DNA from: Spirochaetia bacterium | GTDB lineage: Bacteria; Spirochaetota; Spirochaetia; JABMQR01 | Direction: 5' to 3' | Assembly (NCBI GenBank): GCA_016784705.1 | Contig: JADHUD010000042.1 | Location: 1-12,831 of the forward strand | Length of the DNA stretch: 12,831 nt | Part shown: positions 5,825 to 12,736 of the stretch, piece after piece | Layout: every line of letters begins with the position of its first letter | How positions within the stretch are numbered: position 1 is the stretch's first letter | Position numbers and translations under genes: made by a program | The notes under the pieces: model-generated | What the model was told of the DNA's origin: nothing | Seen by the model: the letters and a program-made list of their open reading frames with translations, nothing else | Databases searched by the model: none

Positions 5825-7801
5825 ATGAAAGATTTAAACGTAAAGCATCCAATTCAAAAGCTTACTCCTGAAACGGTTAAACGAATCAACAGAAGCCCGC
5901 TCCTTAATATTGATACGTTCATTATTCCCTCTCCCTATATTAAGGACGCGGGAATTGTTCCCGATTTTGAACATAGTTACTATTGGGGTGAAGAGGGTGA
6001 AATACTGGGATATATTCTAGTATATTCGGATCTGAAAAAAACAAATTTTCATATCTATAAAATTGTTACCAGTCCCTTTGGCAGAGGAAGGGGTATCGGG
6101 ACTACGTTCATAGAGCATCTTGCTTCGAATATACCCTCAGATTCAACAGTGTATCTCTATCTGTGGGAAAAGCAGCCGGATACTCTGGAGTACTTTAAAA
6201 ACAAAGGATTTGTTCTTGGTGAAACAATAGTTTACAGAAACCTGATATATTATCATCTGTCTGCAACCCCCCTGGATCTTCTCAAACCCTATGGGGTGGA
6301 TCAGATGCGGACCGATGCAAAAAATGATGACATTGGGAAAGCACGACATGATGCCCGTAAAACGATCAGGTTTCTCTCTCATATGGTAGATTCCCTTTCA
6401 AATGCAAATTCAGGAAAAATTATTGAAGATATCAACAGGGAGACCACAACGCTTGTAAATATTCTGAATAAATTTCGTGATACAATTGATAGAATTCACG
6501 AGGTAAACCTCAGAGACCTTATTCTTGAACGAATTATACCGTATGTAGAGGCTTCTTCAGTCTCCTGCAGACTCCATTTCAGTTTGGATTCAGATACCTC
6601 TGTAGTTCTCGGTTATTACGTGAATTTCAGCCGGGCTTTAGTAAATATTGTCTCAAACTCATTGGATGCAATTCGTGAAAAGGGGGAAAAAGGGATCCTG
6701 CATATAGACATACGTGATAAAAATGACCGGGTAGTCCTGAGGATTAAAGATAATGGAACTGGCATGTCGGAAGATATGCTGAAACCAGGTCCTGATGGTA
6801 TACCTGCCTTTGTTGGAAAATCCTCTAAAGGCAGAAAAGCAGGAGAAGGTTTGGGTTCTATGCAGATTTATTCAGCATTCGGCAAGGAAAATATTGATAT
6901 AAAAAGCTCTCCCGGGAATGGAGCTATCTGGACTATCAATTTTGACCGTCCTCCAAAAGGGGCAAGCGAAAAACTCTATGCACAGCTTGAACGCCGCTTT
7001 TATGAGTTTCAGAATCTGATTGAAGTAAATAAGATCACTAAACATACGCCCAGAAATACAGTAATCGCATATATCTGGCAGATCAGGAAAATGGAATTAT
7101 TCATTTTTGATCTTATTCTGCAGTTCAGTAAGGATCACAATATTCGGACAATCTACCGGAATATTCTCTCCTATCTCATGGGAAATATGTCTGAAGAAGA
7201 GTTGTATAAGGAAATTGAATCATTTCGTGGTGAACAATTGCGCATTCAGCATTGGCTTTTCAGGACAGCATGTGAAATGAAAGGGCGTATGGAGATTCTG
7301 AATAAGGTGGTAACCCTGCGTAAATATCGTGGTCCGCTGTTCAGGAGTTATGGACAGGCTATAGATAATGTTATCATTTTCACGTTAAATCCGGAAACCG
7401 GAAATTTTCTTGCTACCGACAGAAAACTTGCTGAACATCTGGATTTTGCTCCCTACCTGGGAGAAGATAAAGAGCTGCTGCTGCGGGGTGAATTTGTGGG
7501 AGATTTAAATAATCATCAGCAGGCAATAACCCTTGGAGTCTGGAGTATTTTATCAGAAGAGGATTTACAGAAAAAACTACTTCTTATACAGAAAGGAGCT
7601 GTAAGAATGATGGAGATGGGGGTACATAAGAAGAAGAAACTCTCATTTTACCAAACTACCTATGTACGTTCTCATCTTGATATAAATCCGGATATATCAA
7701 CCACCTTTGGAGATATAGCACATATGAAGGAAGAAAATCTTAAGAAGTTTACCAGAAATGCAGATACAGACATGGATGGGTTTTTTATGATACAGGACTA
7801 A
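5825..7801 (+). CDS. GNAT-histidine kinase fusion with unrecognised C-terminal region
   Basis: This is a 658-residue soluble protein with no signal peptide or membrane segment. Residues about 10-150 look like a GNAT acetyltransferase: motif A, VTSPFGRGRGIGTTFIEHL (81-99), contains R87-x-x-G90-x-G92 for acetyl-CoA, and the later YFKNKGFV (123-130) is the usual GNAT ending. Residues about 165-235 form a helical region with RHDARK (H175), a plausible phosphoacceptor box. Residues about 262-375 are a GHKL ATPase: N box NIVSNSLDAI (274-283), G1 DNGTGM (309-314) and G2 GEGLGSMQI (340-348). The remaining 280 residues (about 380-658) are mixed, with long helices at first, and match no family I can name. 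GAGG precedes the ATG. No response regulator is adjacent, so its partner lies elsewhere or it acts differently. The domain order is seen; catalytic activity of either half is inferred. Confidence 0.78.
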   Translation: MKDLNVKHPIQKLTPETVKRINRSPLLNIDTFIIPSPYIKDAGIVPDFEHSYYWGEEGEILGYILVYSDLKKTNFHIYKIVTSPFGRGRGIGTTFIEHLASNIPSDSTVYLYLWEKQPDTLEYFKNKGFVLGETIVYRNLIYYHLSATPLDLLKPYGVDQMRTDAKNDDIGKARHDARKTIRFLSHMVDSLSNANSGKIIEDINRETTTLVNILNKFRDTIDRIHEVNLRDLILERIIPYVEASSVSCRLHFSLDSDTSVVLGYYVNFSRALVNIVSNSLDAIREKGEKGILHIDIRDKNDRVVLRIKDNGTGMSEDMLKPGPDGIPAFVGKSSKGRKAGEGLGSMQIYSAFGKENIDIKSSPGNGAIWTINFDRPPKGASEKLYAQLERRFYEFQNLIEVNKITKHTPRNTVIAYIWQIRKMELFIFDLILQFSKDHNIRTIYRNILSYLMGNMSEEELYKEIESFRGEQLRIQHWLFRTACEMKGRMEILNKVVTLRKYRGPLFRSYGQAIDNVIIFTLNPETGNFLATDRKLAEHLDFAPYLGEDKELLLRGEFVGDLNNHQQAITLGVWSILSEEDLQKKLLLIQKGAVRMMEMGVHKKKKLSFYQTTYVRSHLDINPDISTTFGDIAHMKEENLKKFTRNADTDMDGFFMIQD

Positions 7802-7833
7802 GAAATTATTACAGCTGTATATAAAGTAAATTC

Positions 7834-7856
7834 AATAACGGAGTCCATTATTTTTT
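7834..7856 (+). terminator. Weak candidate terminator after the flavoprotein/GNAT-kinase operon
   Basis: AATAA (7834-7838) and TTATT (7848-7852) form a short AT-rich stem with a 9-base loop, running into a T-run to 7856. It sits in the 62-bp gap between two convergent genes, where a terminator is expected. The stem has no G:C pairs, so the call is weak. A 10-bp palindrome, TACAGCTGTA, at about 7810-7819 is the only other structure in the gap. Confidence 0.25.
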
Positions 7857-7863
7857 ATTCTTA

Positions 7864-8763
7864 TCAAATTTCATATGGTGTATCAAGGTAGACTTTTTTA
7901 ATCCACTGAAGGAAAAATTCCTGGCTGGAACTTCTCCAGATATTCTGCGGATTTTTTATATCAAGATTAACCGGCAGGGCTACATCAACTCTTCCTTCTT
8001 TCATATCACGTGTATACTCTTCAATTAAACGTTTTGTTCTATATTCAGCATGTCCGAGATGCATGATAAATTTCTCGTCTGCGCTCTCGAAGATTACATA
8101 ACCTGTCTCTTTCGAATGTGCCAGAAGCTTAACTTCACCAGCACGTTCTTTCTTCTCCAGTACTTCATCAGAAATACCGGAATGACGGCTTTGAGGACAC
8201 CAAAAAAGGTCATCCAGGTCTCCGGTAATACGATTTGACCGATCAAGGTTACGTAATTGGTATATCCCGAACAATTTGTTAGGATACATAACTTTCTCAA
8301 TTCCCATGTATTTAGCCAATGCCAGTCCACCCCAGCATATCCCCAGAGTTGAGGCAACGTGTTCATGAGCATAATTTAATATTTCAGTGAATTCATTCCA
8401 ATAAGTCACCTCTTCAAAAGGAATCTCTTCAACCGGAGCACCGGTAATGATAATACCGTCAAAACCCCGATGTCTGATTGCCTCTTCAAAGGAGAGATAA
8501 AAAGTATCCAGATGTTCTTTATTGCTGCTCCTGTAGGTATGGGTTTCTAAACGCAGCCAGACCGGCTCAATTTGAATAATGGAACGGCCCAGGGGAAACA
8601 GAATGTTGAATTCATAGCTTTCCGCCTGGGGCATTATATTAAGAATACCAATTCTCAGCGGTCTTATGTCCTGATGTTCCGCTCGTCCGGGGGTTATGCA
8701 GTGAACTCGTCTTTCCTGCAGTGCTTTTTGTATATGATAATTTTCAGGAATGATAATTGCCAT
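7864..8763 (-). CDS. metA: Homoserine O-acetyltransferase, MetA type
   Basis: This cytoplasmic enzyme acylates homoserine on the way to methionine. At 299 residues it has normal MetA length. The class I amidotransferase-like fold carries the catalytic C143 in GICWGG, with H238 and E240 in HLGHAEY, matching the E. coli Cys142/His235/Glu237 triad. In GAPVEE, E112 corresponds to the residue (Glu111 in Bacillus cereus) known to select acetyl-CoA; succinyl-CoA enzymes such as E. coli's carry Gly there. I therefore predict acetyltransferase activity, which fits the O-acetylhomoserine sulfhydrylase gene 20 bp upstream. The start is ATG 8763, with a GGGGGG stretch 5 bp before it; an in-frame TTG at 8781 would add six unlikely residues. 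It is the last gene of the operon. Confidence 0.95.
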   Translation of the reverse strand: MAIIIPENYHIQKALQERRVHCITPGRAEHQDIRPLRIGILNIMPQAESYEFNILFPLGRSIIQIEPVWLRLETHTYRSSNKEHLDTFYLSFEEAIRHRGFDGIIITGAPVEEIPFEEVTYWNEFTEILNYAHEHVASTLGICWGGLALAKYMGIEKVMYPNKLFGIYQLRNLDRSNRITGDLDDLFWCPQSRHSGISDEVLEKKERAGEVKLLAHSKETGYVIFESADEKFIMHLGHAEYRTKRLIEEYTRDMKEGRVDVALPVNLDIKNPQNIWRSSSQEFFLQWIKKVYLDTPYEI

Positions 8764-8783
8764 GGTTCCCCCCTGAATCAATA

Positions 8784-10070
8784 TCAGCTGTACAGTGCTG
8801 AGTCAAGATCTTGCAGGATGTCATCAATATGTTCTATCCCGACTGAAAGCCGAACCATGTCAGGGGTAATCCCTCCGGCTCTCTGCTGATCTTCATTCAT
8901 CTGTGAATGAGTGGTGCTTGCGGGGTGAATTGCAAGGGATTTTGCATCACCGACATTTGCTAGGTGAGATACCAGTTTCAGGTTATTGATGAAGGCTTCT
9001 CCTGCTTCCCGGTCAGTTTTCCCGACTCCCTTGACACCAAAAACTACCATTCCGCCGAATCCATTTTCCAACTGCTTTTCTGCTGCCGCATATGCCGGAT
9101 CATCAGGAAGACCCGGATATCTGACCCAGCTTACCCGCGGATGTTTCTGCAGGAATTGAGCAGCAGCAAGTGCATTTGAGCAGTGCCTGTCCATTCGCAG
9201 CGGCAGTGTCTCAATTCCCTGAAGAAACATCCATGCATTATCAGGGCTTATACAAGCACCAAGGTTTCTTAAAGGTACCAGCCGCATGCGTAAAATAAAA
9301 GCTAACGGATTTAAATCTCCGAGATCCTGTGCATACCGGAGATCATGATATGAGGCATCCGGTTCATTAAACAACCGGAATTTTGGATTAGTCCAGTCAA
9401 ATTTCCCGCCGTCCACCACGATTCCCCCAAGTCCGACTCCATGACCGCCCAACCACTTTGTTAATGAATGGATAACAATATCTGCACCATGCTCAAGCGG
9501 CCTGAACAGGTATGGAGTGGTAAAAGTTGAGTCAACTGCCAGCGGAACATGATGTTTTTTAGCTGCAGCTGCTATTGCAGATATATTGGCTACATCAAGA
9601 GACGGATTACCGATAACTTCTGTAAAAAACATGCGTGTACGATCGGTGACAGCTGCTTCAAATGCTTCGGGAGTTGCCTCCGGTACAAAGCGGACTTTGA
9701 TTCCCATTTCAGGAAGTATGTTATTAAACATAGTATACGTTCCGCCATACAGGCTGCCTGAAGATACTACTTCATCACCGGAACCGCAAACATTGATTAT
9801 TGTATAGAATATGGCTGAGGTTCCTGAAGAGAGGGCCAGTGCGGCTGCTCCGCCTTCCAGCGCTGCCATGCGCTGTTCCAGGACATCCTGAGTTGGATTC
9901 TGAAGTCGTGTATATATATTTCCTAACTCTTTCAAGGAAAAAAGATTGGCAGCATGTTCGGTATTTTTAAACATATAGGCGCTGGTTCTGTGCAGCGGTA
10001 CACCTCGGGAACCAGTTTCATCTATTTGTGATCCTGTATGCAGGACCTGTGTCTCAAATTTATAACTCAT
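8784..10070 (-). CDS. metY: O-acetylhomoserine sulfhydrylase
   Basis: This is a PLP-dependent Cys/Met-metabolism enzyme of 428 residues, the length typical of MetY and longer than MetB/MetC (about 380-400). It converts O-acetylhomoserine and sulfide (or methanethiol) to homocysteine (or methionine). Visible landmarks are YTRLQNPT (53-60), SSGTSA (81-86), the PLP-stacking Y109 in SLYGGT, AVDSTFTTPY (178-187) and the Schiff-base K205 in HSLTKWLGGHG. The MetY-like N-terminus FETQVLHTG and the insertion around 215-250 support MetY over cystathionine gamma-synthase. GGAGATACT precedes the ATG, a ribosome binding context identical to that of cysK. It lies between cysK and metA, so the operon supports direct sulfhydrylation rather than transsulfuration. 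Confidence 0.95.
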   Translation of the reverse strand: MSYKFETQVLHTGSQIDETGSRGVPLHRTSAYMFKNTEHAANLFSLKELGNIYTRLQNPTQDVLEQRMAALEGGAAALALSSGTSAIFYTIINVCGSGDEVVSSGSLYGGTYTMFNNILPEMGIKVRFVPEATPEAFEAAVTDRTRMFFTEVIGNPSLDVANISAIAAAAKKHHVPLAVDSTFTTPYLFRPLEHGADIVIHSLTKWLGGHGVGLGGIVVDGGKFDWTNPKFRLFNEPDASYHDLRYAQDLGDLNPLAFILRMRLVPLRNLGACISPDNAWMFLQGIETLPLRMDRHCSNALAAAQFLQKHPRVSWVRYPGLPDDPAYAAAEKQLENGFGGMVVFGVKGVGKTDREAGEAFINNLKLVSHLANVGDAKSLAIHPASTTHSQMNEDQQRAGGITPDMVRLSVGIEHIDDILQDLDSALYS

Positions 10071-10123
10071 AGTATCTCCTGTTTTTTTTTGTCAAGTAAG
10101 CATAAATCACTGACAGCAGCGGG

Positions 10124-11050
10124 TTAAGCATCCTTGAAAATCCAAGTTGATAAATATCTTTCACCTGTATCAGGTAGAATGACAACCAGTCTTTTTCCTG
10201 AGAAAGATTCTCTTTTTGCAATTCTATATGCAGCAGCTACTGCAGCACCTGATGATATTCCTACAAAAATCCCCTCTGTACGCGCAAGCCTTCTGGTCAT
10301 TTCTGCTGCATCAATCGATGAGATTGTGATAATTTCATCAAAAAGATCGGTATTCAGTACACCGGGGATAAATCCAGCACCAATTCCCTGAATTTTATGC
10401 GGTCCGGGTTTTTTTCCCGAAAGAACTGCTGATTCTTCAGGTTCTACAGCAATTATTTTTACTCCGGGAATTTCCTTTTTCAGCACCTCGCCTGTTCCTG
10501 TTATGGTACCGCCGGTTCCAATCCCTGAAACAAAATAATCAATTCTACTCTCTGTATCACGCAGTATTTCTTTTGCGGTGGTTCGTCGGTGGGTCTCAGG
10601 ATTTTCAGGGTTTTGAAACTGCTGCGGCATAAAACTGCCCGGATTTTTCCGAACAATCTCCTCTGCTTTCTCAATAGCAGCTTTCATCCCACCCTCGGCA
10701 GAAGTGAGAACAACCTCAGCGCCAAGGGCTTTTAATAGATTTCTTCTTTCGACACTAAGTGATTCGGGCATTGTTAGTATTAGGCGATATCCTCGTGATG
10801 CCGATATGTATGCCAACCCAATACCCGTATTTCCGCTGGTAGGCTCAACAATGAGGCTGCCGGCAGTAATTTTTCCTTCACGCTCTGCAGCCTCAATCAT
10901 TCCAAGTGCTATTCTGTCTTTAATGCTGGAGAGCGGATTGAAACATTCGAGTTTTCCGATTATCTCATTACCTGTCTCTTCTGATAGCTTTCTAAGCCTA
11001 ACGAGCGGAGTATTTCCTACTAAATCTGTTATTGATTGTGCTATATGCAT
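10124..11050 (-). CDS. cysK: Cysteine synthase A (O-acetylserine sulfhydrylase)
   Basis: This PLP enzyme makes cysteine from O-acetylserine and sulfide. It has 308 residues, the usual CysK length. It opens with the family pattern SITDLVGNTPLVRL (6-19) and has the PLP lysine K44 in NPLSSIKDR, the substrate loop TSGNTG (71-76), the glycine-rich phosphate cup GTGGTITG and the C-terminal LPDTGERYLST. The intact C-terminus argues for OASS-A rather than a cystathionine beta-synthase-like relative. GGGAGATACT lies before the ATG. It follows the Rrf2 regulator by 23 bp. No cysE is in the window, so O-acetylserine must be made elsewhere. In Bacillus, CysK is a partner of the Rrf2 regulator CymR; the adjacency here invites the same idea, but nothing in the sequence proves it. 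Confidence 0.95.
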   Translation of the reverse strand: MHIAQSITDLVGNTPLVRLRKLSEETGNEIIGKLECFNPLSSIKDRIALGMIEAAEREGKITAGSLIVEPTSGNTGIGLAYISASRGYRLILTMPESLSVERRNLLKALGAEVVLTSAEGGMKAAIEKAEEIVRKNPGSFMPQQFQNPENPETHRRTTAKEILRDTESRIDYFVSGIGTGGTITGTGEVLKKEIPGVKIIAVEPEESAVLSGKKPGPHKIQGIGAGFIPGVLNTDLFDEIITISSIDAAEMTRRLARTEGIFVGISSGAAVAAAYRIAKRESFSGKRLVVILPDTGERYLSTWIFKDA

Positions 11051-11060
11051 AGTATCTCCC

Positions 11061-11076
11061 TAAGTCCGGGGACTTA
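11061..11076. other. 16-bp palindrome over the rrf2 stop codon
   Basis: TAAGTCC (11061-11067) and GGACTTA (11070-11076) are perfect inverted repeats with a 2-bp centre. The palindrome overlaps the stop codon of the rrf2-type gene and ends just before the cysK ribosome binding site. It could be a small operator or an RNA structure affecting cysK translation; a two-base loop makes a tight hairpin unlikely. Confidence 0.25.
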
Positions 11077-11505
11077 AATTGTGAAATCAAGTACATTTTC
11101 TGCAGGTTCCCTCTCAAGAATGTCCTGCAGTGTGTATGAACTCAGTACTTTTTCAATTGCCTGATACATTTCCAGCCAGATTGATTGAGTTGAGCATTCC
11201 TCAGAAAGATCACATTTACCAGTATCAAGACAGGGAACAGGTGTCATATGTCCTTCAAGAGCGTTTGCTATATCCATAATAGTTATCATTCTGGGATCCC
11301 TGGTGAGCTGATACCCGCCATTTGCTCCCCTGATTGTGCTGATATAACCGGCAGCTTTGAGCGTTATAAGAATATTCTCCAAATAGGAATCCGGAATATT
11401 CTGACCTGATACTATCTCTTTTCTTTTAATGGGTGTCTTACCGTAAGACTTTGCTATTTCCAAAATTGCACGTGTTCCATATCTACTTTTTGTTGAAAGC
11501 CGCAT
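11074..11505 (-). CDS. Rrf2-family regulator with IscR-type cysteines
   Basis: This 143-residue Rrf2 regulator begins MRLSTKSRYGTRAILEIA and has the winged helix (about 1-70), including the recognition region SYLENILITLKAAGYI (40-55) and the wing GANGGYQL (60-67). C92, C98 and C104 fall at exactly the positions and spacing of the E. coli IscR cluster ligands. The fourth ligand position, His107 in IscR, is Gln107 here. The protein lacks the long C-terminal tail of IscR. It heads the cysK-metY-metA operon, 23 bp upstream of cysK, which is the kind of target controlled by CymR-type Rrf2 repressors. I infer a cysteine/methionine regulator that may hold an Fe-S cluster or sense redox state. GGAGG precedes the ATG. 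Palindromes over its promoter suggest autoregulation. Calling it iscR or cymR would overstate the evidence. Confidence 0.9.
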   Translation of the reverse strand: MRLSTKSRYGTRAILEIAKSYGKTPIKRKEIVSGQNIPDSYLENILITLKAAGYISTIRGANGGYQLTRDPRMITIMDIANALEGHMTPVPCLDTGKCDLSEECSTQSIWLEMYQAIEKVLSSYTLQDILEREPAENVLDFTI

Positions 11506-11534
11506 AGTTCCTCCAAAGGTCTGTTTTTCTTGCA

Positions 11535-11573
11535 GTTAATGTTCATTAACAAACAGTATTTAGTGAACATTAA
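11535..11573. promoter_or_regulatory. Nested inverted repeats, probable Rrf2 operator region
   Basis: GTTAATG/CATTAAC (11535-11541 and 11544-11550) form a perfect 16-bp palindrome. In addition, TTAATGTTCA (11536-11545) is exactly complementary to TGAACATTAA (11564-11573), a 10-bp inverted repeat with centres 28 bp apart. A third pair, CTGTTT (11521-11526) and AAACAG (11551-11556), brackets the palindrome. The repeats cover the likely -10 and transcription start of the rrf2-cysK-metY-metA operon, so a repressor bound there would block it. That the Rrf2 protein is the binder is inference from position. Confidence 0.55.
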
Positions 11574-11595
11574 GATATTTTCAGGGTAAAGTCAA
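11567..11595 (-). promoter_or_regulatory. Candidate promoter of the rrf2-cysK-metY-metA operon
   Basis: On the - strand, TTGACT (complement of 11590-11595) is a good -35 box. Seventeen bp downstream lies TAATGT (complement of 11567-11572), a weak -10 that overlaps the distal arm of the inverted repeat. The start would be near 11560, giving a leader of about 55 bases, too short for a SAM or T-box riboswitch. Control is therefore more likely by protein at the DNA level. Confidence 0.4.
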
Positions 11596-11602
11596 GAAAT
11601 CA

Positions 11603-11632
11603 TTGCGGTTTATTTCATTTTTCATTTATAAT
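11603..11632 (+). promoter_or_regulatory. Candidate promoter of the acyltransferase-thrH genes
   Basis: A consensus TATAAT lies at 11627-11632, with TTGCGG (11603-11608) 18 bp upstream as a weak -35. It points away from the rrf2 operon, so both transcription units share this 201-bp control region. Its -35 lies about 30 bp from the inverted repeats, close enough for a shared regulator to affect it. Confidence 0.4.
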
Positions 11633-11706
11633 AGGCTCTGATCAATGGAAAGACAGGTAATTTAAGATAAGGTTTGTGTCTTTAGGGTAAATATCAGGAG
11701 TTTTTT

Positions 11707-12609
11707 GTGAATAGAGCGAATAGAGCATTGCAGCAGGAACTTGGCAGAATATCGCATTACTCAGTATCTATTGTAGAAAATCTTGTTGTCTATATTCTGC
11801 CTGCTCATATGAAATCACGTTTTCCGGCAATAATTGAGGCTATAGGAAGGATGCGGAAAGCGGCGTTTGCAGAGAAGGGTGCAGGAGGGAACTCAGATCT
11901 CGATCTGGATCCGTTTGATGAATTTTACCACCAGATGTTTGTTATGAAAATGGATACTGTTGAAATGGTGGCCGGATATAGATTCTTTGTACATGATCAG
12001 GATTCTACCCTGAAACTGGATATGGACAGACTCTTTAATCTAGACAGGCTTTTGGGTGAGAATAGAAATCTTCCCGCTGTGGAATTGGGGAGAAGTTTTG
12101 TAGTCCCTGAATATCAGAAACACGGGGTGGTGTTTTTCTCACTTTTTTCAGGTCTTGGAGTAATTGTAGACCTGTTTCCTGATACCAAATACCTTTTTGG
12201 CAAGATAACTTTTTATCCGGGGAATGAGCATAATGGTGATGTTCTTCGATTTATGGAATTATATCATCCTGATAAAAGCCGGGCTGTTTTTTCAAGAAAC
12301 GATGTACACATTGAACCAACAATTGATTTCACTGGTTTAAGTTATATGAAAGCATTCAGAAAAGTAAAAGAGTATATGCCGGAAATCTTAAAAATATACC
12401 TGAAATTGGCTAGTCCTGAACATGCAGTAGTTTCCGGTACTTCACCAAACCCTGAATTTGGCATTGGGATAATGGAGACTGCTTTTAGGATTAATTTTAC
12501 GGAAATCACAGAATTCTGGAAAAAAAGATTTGTCTATCCCTATGTTGAGGCATGCAAACTGCTGGATATTGAATGGATGCCGGCAGCTGAAGTAGTGAAC
12601 GAGGGGTAA
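11707..12609 (+). CDS. GNAT-fold N-acyltransferase, OlsB/hemolysin type
   Basis: This 300-residue protein shows the layout of the GNAT-like family that includes ornithine-lipid acyltransferase OlsB, the so-called hemolysins and, more distantly, acyl-homoserine-lactone synthases. Landmarks are DPFDEFYHQMFV (68-79), the strand MVAGYRFF (87-94), and ELGRSFVVPEYQK (126-138), which matches the E.GR..V.P.YR core motif of the group. No signal peptide or membrane helix is visible, so it is probably cytosolic or membrane-associated through its acyl substrate. The acceptor amine and acyl donor cannot be read from the sequence; ornithine-lipid-like synthesis is one possibility. CAGGAG (11695-11700) lies 6 bp before a GTG start. 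It shares its orientation with thrH, 127 bp downstream. Confidence 0.65.
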   Translation: MNRANRALQQELGRISHYSVSIVENLVVYILPAHMKSRFPAIIEAIGRMRKAAFAEKGAGGNSDLDLDPFDEFYHQMFVMKMDTVEMVAGYRFFVHDQDSTLKLDMDRLFNLDRLLGENRNLPAVELGRSFVVPEYQKHGVVFFSLFSGLGVIVDLFPDTKYLFGKITFYPGNEHNGDVLRFMELYHPDKSRAVFSRNDVHIEPTIDFTGLSYMKAFRKVKEYMPEILKIYLKLASPEHAVVSGTSPNPEFGIGIMETAFRINFTEITEFWKKRFVYPYVEACKLLDIEWMPAAEVVNEG

Positions 12610-12736
12610 ATGAGGCGGTATTCAAGGAATCTGCCATGAAACCTGAATGAAATACAGATTTTTCCCTTGCATACTCAAATGAGTGATTGCAGGGGGAGGA
12701 AGCTGTATAAAATATTTGAATAAAGGAAATATTTCT

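Noticed and set aside
8764..8781. TTG start adding six residues to MetA
   Set aside because: It lies within the ribosome binding region of the ATG at 8763, and the MetA family begins near that ATG.
10081..10095. TTGACA-like box and nine-A run between cysK and metY as an internal promoter
   Set aside because: No -10 hexamer is found at a suitable distance; the spacing would put it on the metY start codon. The stretch is more simply the metY leader.
11506..11566. SAM or T-box riboswitch ahead of the Cys/Met operon
   Set aside because: The predicted leader is only about 55 bases and lacks the conserved elements of either class.
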